Positions 57,281-64,000 of a stretch of 64,000 bases of DNA are shown here, in pieces (position 1 is the first letter of the stretch; every line of letters begins with the position of its first letter). The notes below the pieces were generated by a model, which made no database searches, was not told the DNA's origin, and saw only the letters and a list, made by a program, of their open reading frames with translations. This DNA is from Kineosporia sp. NBRC 101731. GTDB lineage: Bacteria > Actinomycetota > Actinomycetes > Actinomycetales > Kineosporiaceae. Position numbers and translations under genes: made by a program. The stretch lies in the NCBI RefSeq assembly GCF_030269305.1, contig NZ_BSTC01000004.1, forward strand, positions 1 to 64,000, read 5' to 3'.

Positions 57281-58053
57281 GCGGCCGCTACCGACTCGCG
57301 GAGCTCTCCGGGCCCGCGGTCGCGACCGAGCTGACCGCCTCGTCCGTCATCGTGCTGCCGACCGGGGCGATCGAGCACCACGGCGCCCACCTGCCCCTGA
57401 TGACCGATGCCCTCATCGCCGAGAGCGTGGCGGAGGCGGCCGTGGTGGAAGGGCGCTCGCAGGGGCTGGACCTGTGGCTGCTGCCGACGCTCACCTACAC
57501 CAAGTCGGACGAGCACGCCTGGGCCCCCGGCACGATGTGGCTGTCGGCGGAGTCACTGTGGTCGACGCTGGTGGACCTGGGCCGGTCGATCGCCACGACA
57601 CCGGCGCGCACGGTCGTGTTCGTCAACGGTCACGGCGGGAACACCGCCTTGCTCGGGGTGGCGCTGCGGGAGCTGCGCCGTCAGTTCGGCCTGGCCACGT
57701 TCAGCATGCCGGCCGGGGTGCAGCGGGCCGGGCGGGGCATCGAGGGTGAGCCCGACGAGCTGGGCATGGGCATCCACGCCGGGTTCGGCGAGACCTCGCT
57801 GGTGATGCACCTGCGCCCGGACCTGGTCGACCTGGATCTGGCCGAGCGCAACGTGCCGGAGAAGATGGCCGCCCTGAAGTACGTCGGGTTCAACGGGTAC
57901 CCGGTCAGTTTCGGCTGGACCAGCGACGACTTCGGTTCGGGCGTGATCGGTGACCCGACGGGATCGACCGCGGCGGTCGGGGCGCAGCTGTTCGGGGAAT
58001 CGGTCCAGCGGGCCGTGGGGGCGCTGACCGAGATCGCCGGCTTCCGGCCGTGA
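57277..58053 (+). CDS. creatininase-family amidohydrolase
   Basis: A 258-aa protein, ATGA overlap with the previous gene. The metal site is visible in LPTGAIEHHGAHLPLMTDAL (E-x-H-x-x-H-x-P), TKSDEHAWAPGTMWL, VFVNGHGGN and HAGFGETSLV (Glu). Creatininase-type enzymes open cyclic amides such as creatinine or act on formamides and on modified peptides. Here ring opening of a lactam-like product is plausible. Confidence 0.9.
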   Translation: MSGRYRLAELSGPAVATELTASSVIVLPTGAIEHHGAHLPLMTDALIAESVAEAAVVEGRSQGLDLWLLPTLTYTKSDEHAWAPGTMWLSAESLWSTLVDLGRSIATTPARTVVFVNGHGGNTALLGVALRELRRQFGLATFSMPAGVQRAGRGIEGEPDELGMGIHAGFGETSLVMHLRPDLVDLDLAERNVPEKMAALKYVGFNGYPVSFGWTSDDFGSGVIGDPTGSTAAVGAQLFGESVQRAVGALTEIAGFRP

Positions 58054-58610
58054 GCATCGAGGGTGAGGCCTGGGAGCTGCTGTCGAGCTGGCTGCCGGTC
58101 AACGGTGACCCGCAGCGCCCGCGGATGCAGCTGGCGACCGTGACCGGGCAGGGGGTGCCCGACGTCCGTACCGTTCTGCTGAGTGAGTTCTCACCCGAGG
58201 GCTTCTGGTTCCACACCGACAGTCGTTCGCGCAAGGTCGCCGACCTGGCGGCCTCGCCCCAGGTGGCCCTGTTGCTGTTGTGGCCGGACTTCTCCCGTCA
58301 ACTCAGCGTGCAGGGCGTGGCGTCCCTGGCATCGGCGGACGAGATCGCGGCCGCCTTCGCCGCCCGCACCCCGTTCCTGCAGCAGGTGGCCTGGCAGAAC
58401 ACGGACGACCTGGCCCGGCTGCCCGACGACGAGCGGCGGGCCCGGTGGGCGGCCCACGTGGCCACCGACGAGCCGCCGGTCACCTGGACCGGCTACCTCG
58501 TGCGCCCGACCCGGCTGACGTTCTGGCGGACCCATGAGGGCACGGCCAGCCGCCGGACGGAATTCACCCGCTCGTCCTCGGGGTGGTCCCGGCAGTACCT
58601 GGCCGGATAG
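58050..58610 (+). CDS. pyridoxamine-5'-phosphate-oxidase-fold flavoprotein
   Basis: A 186-aa protein with a GTG start overlapping by 4 bp. It shows the FMN split-barrel pattern RMQLATVTGQGVPDVRTVLL, FWFHTDSRSRKVADLAASPQ, VALLLLWPDFSRQLSVQG and a C-terminal RLTFWRTHEG similar to PdxH-like proteins. It likely binds FMN and may reduce or oxidise an operon intermediate; true PdxH activity is not shown. It is the last gene of the seven-gene operon. Confidence 0.82.
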   Translation: MSIEGEAWELLSSWLPVNGDPQRPRMQLATVTGQGVPDVRTVLLSEFSPEGFWFHTDSRSRKVADLAASPQVALLLLWPDFSRQLSVQGVASLASADEIAAAFAARTPFLQQVAWQNTDDLARLPDDERRARWAAHVATDEPPVTWTGYLVRPTRLTFWRTHEGTASRRTEFTRSSSGWSRQYLAG

Positions 58611-58944
58611 CGCGGTTGCCTCCGTCATCCCCCTGTGCATGATCACGACCAGGAAGATGGTCTGCGCGGGAGGAGCGGCGTCCCGGGACGGTGACCGTGG
58701 CGCGCCTGACCGCCCGAGCGCGGCGGGCGCCCGGCTGGGTCTTAAGTCCCAGCTACATCATGGCGGGCTCGCCGGACCGTCATGGTTACCTCAAGTGGCC
58801 CCGATCGCCTTGACCGCCGGTCGCGAGGGGGACAATTCTCCGGGGTGAGCAATCCCTGAATGACCTGGTGGCGCAGTGCGGCCCGGCCCTTCCGGCCGGG
58901 CCGCACTGCGTCCGCCTCCCGTCAAGCTCACCGAGGAGTCAGCA
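58611..58944. other. 334-bp intergenic region with a long stem-loop
   Basis: No gene was recognised. The only marked structure is the hairpin at 58872-58910. The stretch 58741-58860 contains AT-richer segments that could hold the promoter of the beta-helix gene. Confidence 0.6.
58872..58910. terminator. 17-bp perfect stem-loop upstream of the beta-helix gene
   Basis: Arms 58872-58888 and 58894-58910 pair perfectly around a 5-nt loop. It lies 260 bp after the PNPOx-like gene and 34 bp before ATG 58945. A terminator of an upstream transcript or a 5'-leader hairpin of the exported protein are both possible. Confidence 0.55.
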
Positions 58945-60813
58945 ATGCCACCCCCCGTTTCCCGTCCGCGTGGTCGCAAGGTCCTGGCGATCCTGATCGG
59001 CTCGGTCCTGGCCCTGATCGCGGGGCTTTTCGCGTTCGGCCCGATGGGGCCCGCCACGGCCGCCGAGCCGGCCGCCGCCGAGCCCACCGCGACCGAGCCC
59101 GCGGCCGACGAGGCCACGCTGCCGACCTCCGACACCCCGGACTTCGGCGAGAACGTCAAGATCTACGACTCGTCCACGTCGGCCGCCACCATCCAGAAAG
59201 ACGTCGACGCCGCCTTCGACGCCCAGAACGTCAGTCCCACGGCCCAGTTCGGCGACCAGCGCTACGCCTTCCTGTTCAAGCCGGGCACCTACGACCGGGT
59301 CTGGGCCAACCTGGGCTTCTACACGTCGGTGGCCGGGCTCGGCCGCAACCCCGACGACGTGACCATCAAGGGCGCCGTCAACGTCGATTCCGGCTGGAAC
59401 TACGGCGACACCGCCAACGCGACCCAGAATTTCTGGCGCAGCGTGGAGAACATCGCGATCGACCCCGAGGGCGGCACCGATCGCTGGGCCGTCTCCCAGG
59501 CCGCACCGATGCGCCGCGTGCACATCAAGGGTGACCTGACCCTGGCCCCCTCCAACCAGGACAACGGCCAGGGGTACTCCAGCGGTGGGTACCTGGCCGA
59601 CAGCCTGGTCGACGGCAAGGTCTCGTCCGGTTCGCAGCAGCAGTGGTACACCCGCAACAGCGACATCGGCAGCTGGGAGGGCGGCGTCTGGAACATGGTC
59701 TACTCCGGCGTGAAGGGCGCTCCGGCCAACGCTTTCCCGGACAAGCCGCACACCACGCTGGCCACCACCCCGGTCACCCGGGAGAAGCCGTACCTGTACG
59801 TGGACGACGCGGGCAAGTACCAGGTGTTCGTGCCCGCGTTGCAGAAGGACTCCTCGGGCACCAGCTGGCCCGACACCGCCGGTGAGTCGATCCCGATGAG
59901 CCAGTTCTACGTGGCCAAGCCGGGTGACAGCGCCGCCCGGATCAACCAGGCCCTGGATCAGGGACTCAACCTGTTCTTCACCCCGGGCACCTATCAGGTC
60001 GACGAGACGATCGCGGTGACGCGGCCCGACACGGTCGTCACCGGGATCGGTTTCCCGACGATCGTTCCCGAGGGCGGGGTCACGGCGCTGAGTGTCGCCG
60101 ACGTGGACGGTGTGAAGGTCAGCGGCCTGACGTTCGACGCCGGCACGACCAACAGCAAGACGCTGATGAGCGTCGGTGCCGAGGGCGAGCACGCCGACCA
60201 CGCCGCCGACCCGACCAGCATCCAGGACGTGTTCTTCCGGGTCGGCAGCAGCGTGCAGGGCAAGGCCACCACGACCCTGCAGGTCGACAGCGACGACACG
60301 ATCATCGACCACATCTGGGCCTGGCGGGCCGACCACGGTGGCGCCGCCACCGGCTGGGACGTGAACACCGGTGACACCGGTCTGCTGGTCAACGGGGACG
60401 ACGTGCTGGCCACGGGGTTGTTCGTGGAGCATTACCAGAAGTACGAGGTGATCTGGAACGGCAACCGGGGTAAGACGATCTTCTTCCAGAACGAGAAGCC
60501 GTACGACGTCCCGAACCAGGCCGCCTGGATGAACGGTTCCCAGAACGGTTACGCCGCCTACAAGGTCGCGGACGCCGTCACCGATCACGAGGTGTGGGGC
60601 GGTGGCTCGTACGCGTTCTTCAACACCGACCCCTCGGTGAAGCTGGACCACAGCTTCGAGGTGCCGCAGGCGGCCGGGGTGAAGCTGCACAGCATCCTGA
60701 CCGTGTCCCTCGGCGACAAGGGCACGATCAGCAACGTCGTGAACGACACCGGTGGTGCGGTGCCGAACCCGGCCGGGAACACGACACCGCGCAACCTGGT
60801 CGCCTACCCCTGA
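58945..60813 (+). CDS. secreted right-handed beta-helix protein
   Basis: A 622-aa protein from ATG 58945. The signal or anchor is KVLAILIGSVLALIAGLFAF, followed by an Ala/Glu/Pro/Thr-rich linker. The body has beta-helix coils (YAFLFKPGTYDRVWANLGFY, GRNPDDVTIKGAVNVDSGWN, FWRSVENIAIDPEGGTDRWA, NQDNGQGYSSGGYLADS) and a second pectate-lyase-like block (GLNLFFTPGTYQVDETIAVT, VSGLTFDAGTTNSK). Streptomyces has close relatives often labelled coagulation factor 5/8-type or GH55-like. It may bind or cleave a polysaccharide; catalytic residues cannot be assigned. Confidence 0.8.
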   Translation: MPPPVSRPRGRKVLAILIGSVLALIAGLFAFGPMGPATAAEPAAAEPTATEPAADEATLPTSDTPDFGENVKIYDSSTSAATIQKDVDAAFDAQNVSPTAQFGDQRYAFLFKPGTYDRVWANLGFYTSVAGLGRNPDDVTIKGAVNVDSGWNYGDTANATQNFWRSVENIAIDPEGGTDRWAVSQAAPMRRVHIKGDLTLAPSNQDNGQGYSSGGYLADSLVDGKVSSGSQQQWYTRNSDIGSWEGGVWNMVYSGVKGAPANAFPDKPHTTLATTPVTREKPYLYVDDAGKYQVFVPALQKDSSGTSWPDTAGESIPMSQFYVAKPGDSAARINQALDQGLNLFFTPGTYQVDETIAVTRPDTVVTGIGFPTIVPEGGVTALSVADVDGVKVSGLTFDAGTTNSKTLMSVGAEGEHADHAADPTSIQDVFFRVGSSVQGKATTTLQVDSDDTIIDHIWAWRADHGGAATGWDVNTGDTGLLVNGDDVLATGLFVEHYQKYEVIWNGNRGKTIFFQNEKPYDVPNQAAWMNGSQNGYAAYKVADAVTDHEVWGGGSYAFFNTDPSVKLDHSFEVPQAAGVKLHSILTVSLGDKGTISNVVNDTGGAVPNPAGNTTPRNLVAYP

Positions 60814-60822
60814 GGTAGTCCG

Positions 60823-60863
60823 CCCATCGGCTCCGCCCGGAAGCACCGGGCGGAGCCGATGGG
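60823..60863. terminator. 18-bp perfect stem-loop terminator
   Basis: Arms 60823-60840 and 60846-60863 pair perfectly with a 5-nt loop (AAGCA), 10 bp after the beta-helix stop at 60811-60813. Confidence 0.88.
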
Positions 60864-60889
60864 GGTCAGGGGCTGATGCGCCGCCCGGT

Positions 60890-61238
60890 CACCTGCGACC
60901 GGGGGAGCCGGCCGGCCCGGGAATGCCCGCGCATCTGGTCGCTGACGGTGCCGCACCCACTGGAACGGCTCGTGTCGGCGGACACGGTGATCGTGCCGGG
61001 CCGCACCCTCAATCGCCGGTTCGCCGAGGAACTGGGCACCACCCCCAGCGGCTGGCTCACGCGCTCGCGGGTGCGCCGGGCCCAGCGACTGCTGGAGACG
61101 ACGGACTGGCCCATCGACCGTGTCGCCGCCGCGTCCGGGCTCGGCTCGGCCCAGAACCTGCGCTCGCGGTTCGGGCCCCTGGTCGGGACCAGCCCGGCGC
61201 GGTACCGGGCCGCTCTCGGCCCCTCGGTCACCGGGTGA
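60890..61238 (+). pseudogene. AraC-family DNA-binding domain fragment
   Basis: About 100 codons encode the C-terminal AraC/GlxA-type two-HTH domain: GRTLNRRFAEELGTTPSGWL, RAQRLLETTDWPIDRVAAAS and GLGSAQNLRSRFGPLVGTSPARYRA. The N-terminal DJ-1/PfpI-like ligand domain (~200 aa) is missing, and the first HTH helix region (ERLVSADTVIVPGRT) looks shortened. It is probably a relic; a small solo DNA-binding protein is less likely. Confidence 0.75.
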
Positions 61239-61536
61239 GAGGTGCGGGGGGTCCAGGTGCTGAAGGTGGCGCTGGAACTCGAGGTGGTCCTCGCCGGGCC
61301 TGAGGGGACGGTACACAGCGCGTGACCAGACACGCCGGGCCCGACGGTGGGGCGGAGGATGACCGATGCCGGCCGAGGGTCCGAGAGGTACTGACCAGTT
61401 ACGTGTTCGGCTTGTCGCACCTGTCGCAACGTCCCCTTTTTGTCCTTCGCGACACGCCGACCTCATTACACTCCTGTAATTCATTGGCTACCTAGAGTCA
61501 CTCACGCTGCAATAGGAATTCTGGGGGAGTTCACGA
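61239..61536. other. 298-bp intergenic region, AT-richer promoter zone
   Basis: No gene was seen. A dyad ATTACA-CTCC-TGTAAT (61465-61480) lies in the least GC-rich part and sits about 57 bp before the next start, together with TACCTAGAGT, a plausible promoter. GGGGGAG precedes ATG 61537. Confidence 0.5.
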
Positions 61537-64000
61537 ATGCGTGCGTGGGGTCAGTGGATCGGCGATAACAGGCCGACAGCGAAATGGTTGACGGTTGTCA
61601 CCGACCGATATCGGCTCGAGAACAGGGCCGAGGATGCCAGGCAGTCCGACCGTCCGGCCTCCGAACCGGGAGGTGGGCCGGCATCGGCCCCGGCGGGCCC
61701 GCAGCGACCGGTACGCGGCCTTCGGCCCTCACCCGACAACGCGGCCGGCCGCCTGGAGCGTCGTTCGCCGACCTGCTCGGCCACGCGCTTTCCCCGCGCC
61801 ACGCGCTTTCCCCGTGCCGTGCGGGTGACCGCGGCCCGTGGCCTCACCGGGCTCCTCGTCGCCGGTCTGATGATTCCGCTCGGCGCGCAGCCGGGTTCGG
61901 CCTTCACCGGCACGGTCATCGCCAACGCCAACGTACTCAACGGCAGCGTGACGCTGCTGGCGGCGGCAACGGTGAACATCGCCACCGTCGCCCGGTCCCA
62001 GTACCCGGGCACACCCAGTGCCCAGCTGGCGAACCTGTCGGGGCTCGGCCTCGACGCCGTCGCCTCGGCCGGGGTGGTCCAGACCGCCGCGACGGCCGAT
62101 CCGCTCTACGACACGGCGAACTCGAGCTCCGACCTGGCCAGCCTGAACGTGGCCAGCGGCCTGGTCTCGCTGGGCCCGACGCACTCGCAGTGCGTGGCCA
62201 CGGGCAGCGGGGTCACGGCCTCCTCGACCGTCACCGGACTGGTTCTGGGCGGCGGTCTGATCGGGTCGATCCCGACCGGCGCGGTGGCGCCCAACACCAC
62301 GGTGCCGCTGACCCTGAACGTGCTCGGTATCCCGACCACGGCGGGCTCGATCATCCTGAACTACCAGAGCACCGCCAACCAGGGGGCCGGTCAGTACTCG
62401 ACGAAGGTCGTCGCGGCGCGCATCGTCATCAGCGTCGCGGGTCTGGCCAACGTGAATCTCGACGTCGGTACCAGCGAGTGCGGCACGAAGGTGCCCACGC
62501 AGCCGGCCGTCTCCGGTATCTCGCCGGTCAAGGGTCCCGAGGCCGGTGGCACGTCCGTCACCGTGACCGGTTCGGGCTTCCTCGGCACGACCGACGTGAA
62601 GTTCGGCTCGACCAGCGCCACGAGCTACACGATCAACTCGCTGACGAGCATCACGGCCGTCGCGCCGGCGGGCACCAGCACCACCGACGTGCGGGTGGTC
62701 AATCCGGCCGGTACGTCCGCCAACACCGCCGCCGACGACTACACGTACGTGCCCCGGCCGGTGATCACCGCCGTGGCGCCGGTCCGCGGGCCCACCGCCG
62801 GCGGCACCACGGTCACCATCACCGGTACCAACCTCACGGCCGCCACGGCCGTCAGTTTCGGTGGCACCGCGGCCACGGGTTTCAGTGTGGACAGCGCCAC
62901 CCAGATCACCGCCGTGGCCCCGGCCGGGTCGGCCGGGCAGGTGGACGTGCGCGTCACCACCGTCGGCGGCCAGTCCACCGTGGTCACCGCCGACCAGTAC
63001 ACCTACGTCGCGGTCCCGGCCGTCACGAACATCAGCCCGTCGGTCGGCACGATCGCGGGCGGCACGAGCGTCACCATCACCGGTACGGCCCTGGACAACG
63101 CCACCGCGGTGAAGTTCGGCAGCGCCTCCGGCACCATCACGAACAACACCGGCACGAGCATCACCGTCACCAGCCCGGCGGGCAGCGCCGGCGTGGCGGA
63201 CGTCCTGGTGACCACCGCGGGTGGGACGTCGGCCGACACGGCCGCGGACAACTTCACCTACGTGAGCCAGCCGACCGTGACGAACGTCAGCCCCGGCAGT
63301 GGTGCGGCCGCCGGCGGCACCTCGGTGACCATCACCGGTACCGGGTTCGCGGGCCTGTCGGGCGCCGCGGCCGTGAAGTTCGGCGGCACCAACGCCACCA
63401 GTTACACGGTGAACTCGGCCACGAGCATCACTGCCGTCGCGCCCGCCGGATCGGCGGGCACGGTCGACGTGACCGTCACCAACCCGGCCGGCACCAGCGC
63501 CGCGAGCGCCGCCGACCAGTTCACCTACGTCGCCCTGCCGACGGTCACGAACGTCACCCCGGCGACCGGCCCGATCGCCGGTGGCAACACCGTCACGATC
63601 ACGGGTACCGGGTTCACCGGGGCCCCGACCGTCAGCTTCGGCACGGGCAACACCTCGAGCCTGGTCACGGTGGTCAGCCCGACCCAGATCACGGCGACGG
63701 TGCCCGGGGGTTCGGGTTCGGTCGACGTGCGGGTCACCACGACGGGCGGTACCTCGCCCAACACCGGCGCGGACGACTACCTGTACGCCGGGACGCCCAC
63801 GGTGACGAACGTTTCCCCGGGTGCGGGACCGGTCGCGGGCGCCACGAACGTCACGATCACCGGGACCAACCTCACCGGCGCGACCGCGGTGAGGTTCGGT
63901 GGCACCAACGCCACGAGCTTCACCGTCACCTCGGCCACGAGCATCACCGCGGTCAGCCCGGCGGGAAGTGCCGGGGCCGTGGACATCACCGTGGTCACGC
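61537..64000 (+). CDS. large IPT/TIG-repeat surface protein, C-terminus off the right edge
   Basis: Open from ATG 61537 (after GGGGGAG) to the window end, at least 821 codons. Residues 1-95 are charged and Arg/Pro-rich, followed by a membrane or signal segment (GLTGLLVAGLMIPLGAQPGS). A ~210-aa Ala/Val-rich domain follows (TVIANANVLNGSVTLLAAAT) resembling choice-of-anchor regions, with Cys pairs. From about 62510 there are IPT/TIG immunoglobulin-like repeats of about 85 aa, each with V-x-x-ISP-x-x-GP-x-AGG-x-x-VTITG and VxFGGT-A. Five full copies and part of a sixth are in the window. It is probably a cell-wall-associated adhesin or filamentous protein. The long basic N-terminal leader before the hydrophobic segment is unusual for a signal peptide. 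Confidence 0.85.
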   Translation, partial: MRAWGQWIGDNRPTAKWLTVVTDRYRLENRAEDARQSDRPASEPGGGPASAPAGPQRPVRGLRPSPDNAAGRLERRSPTCSATRFPRATRFPRAVRVTAARGLTGLLVAGLMIPLGAQPGSAFTGTVIANANVLNGSVTLLAAATVNIATVARSQYPGTPSAQLANLSGLGLDAVASAGVVQTAATADPLYDTANSSSDLASLNVASGLVSLGPTHSQCVATGSGVTASSTVTGLVLGGGLIGSIPTGAVAPNTTVPLTLNVLGIPTTAGSIILNYQSTANQGAGQYSTKVVAARIVISVAGLANVNLDVGTSECGTKVPTQPAVSGISPVKGPEAGGTSVTVTGSGFLGTTDVKFGSTSATSYTINSLTSITAVAPAGTSTTDVRVVNPAGTSANTAADDYTYVPRPVITAVAPVRGPTAGGTTVTITGTNLTAATAVSFGGTAATGFSVDSATQITAVAPAGSAGQVDVRVTTVGGQSTVVTADQYTYVAVPAVTNISPSVGTIAGGTSVTITGTALDNATAVKFGSASGTITNNTGTSITVTSPAGSAGVADVLVTTAGGTSADTAADNFTYVSQPTVTNVSPGSGAAAGGTSVTITGTGFAGLSGAAAVKFGGTNATSYTVNSATSITAVAPAGSAGTVDVTVTNPAGTSAASAADQFTYVALPTVTNVTPATGPIAGGNTVTITGTGFTGAPTVSFGTGNTSSLVTVVSPTQITATVPGGSGSVDVRVTTTGGTSPNTGADDYLYAGTPTVTNVSPGAGPVAGATNVTITGTNLTGATAVRFGGTNATSFTVTSATSITAVSPAGSAGAVDITVVT

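Noticed and set aside
58945-60813. Adenylyl cyclase, a label sometimes used for similar Streptomyces proteins
   Set aside because: The sequence shows a signal peptide and beta-helix coils and no cyclase motif.

Overview
The window is chromosomal DNA from a high-GC Gram-positive actinobacterium. Support for this comes from about 70% GC, frequent GTG/TTG starts, many ATGA/GTGA overlapping gene pairs, a DUF222/13E12-type HNH gene, F420/LLM-type enzymes, actinobacterial ECF sigma and IclR/YafY/XRE regulators, and a BioQ-type biotin regulator. A soil or plant-associated genus such as those in Kineosporiales is possible, but I cannot fix the genus. No rRNA, tRNA, IS element or CRISPR array was recognised.

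Left part (1-8 kb): a patchy zone of regulators, oxidoreductases and decaying genes. It holds a DUF222 HNH gene running off the left edge, an SDR C-terminal relic, a small membrane protein, GNAT and NTF2-like genes, a YafY-regulator/lipase chimera with a frameshift, an M28 peptidase, an F420/NADP-reductase-like gene divergent from a LysR gene, an SDR, and an SDR pseudogene next to its likely AraC regulator.

9.2-14 kb: a biotin module. A TetR gene (BioQ-like) diverges from bioY, followed by an AMP-ligase, a thiolase, bioM and bioN in one overlapping operon; two adjacent 13-bp BioQ-type operators lie in the divergent promoter. 14-24 kb: AKR, LysR/tautomerase pair, LLM oxidoreductase, a membrane diguanylate cyclase, a MazG-like protein, MarR/MFS and a GGDEF-EAL protein. 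24.6-29.2 kb: an apparent surface-glycan or lipid cluster (FemAB, GT4, methyltransferase, six-hairpin protein). 29-38 kb: LysR/NmrA pair, secreted mannose-type lectin, methyltransferase, PepN, a repeat-rich spacer with a 56-bp perfect palindrome, an extracellular alpha-amylase, and an XRE/quinone reductase pair.

38.8-44.5 kb: a catabolic cluster with a divergent TRZ/ATZ-type amidohydrolase, class III CoA-transferase, short citrate-synthase-fold lyase, LigB and LigA-like extradiol dioxygenase subunits, and a PcaR-like IclR regulator. A matched operator lies in front of each divergent arm. 44.6-49.3 kb: a D,D-carboxypeptidase, an ECF sigma/anti-sigma-like pair with a duplicated partner gene under a second copy of the same ECF promoter, a deleted reductase pseudogene and an epimerase. 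49.4-58.6 kb: amidohydrolase, Nudix, an XRE-cupin regulator lacking a normal start codon, and a seven-gene operon (deaminase, three-part ABC importer, FAD oxidoreductase, creatininase-family hydrolase, PNPOx-like flavoprotein). This operon looks like an uncharacterised uptake and degradation system for a nitrogenous heterocycle. 58.9-64 kb: a secreted beta-helix protein, an AraC fragment, and a large IPT/TIG-repeat surface protein running off the right edge.

The strongest cross-locus signals are: (1) AAGACCTCTT-N12-ATACC at three loci, two of them beside LysR genes and one beside a missing LysR gene; (2) two GCAACC-N17-CGT(T/C) ECF promoters; (3) BioQ tandem operators controlling an operon with an unusual thiolase; (4) a 38-bp leader shared by two surface-cluster genes.
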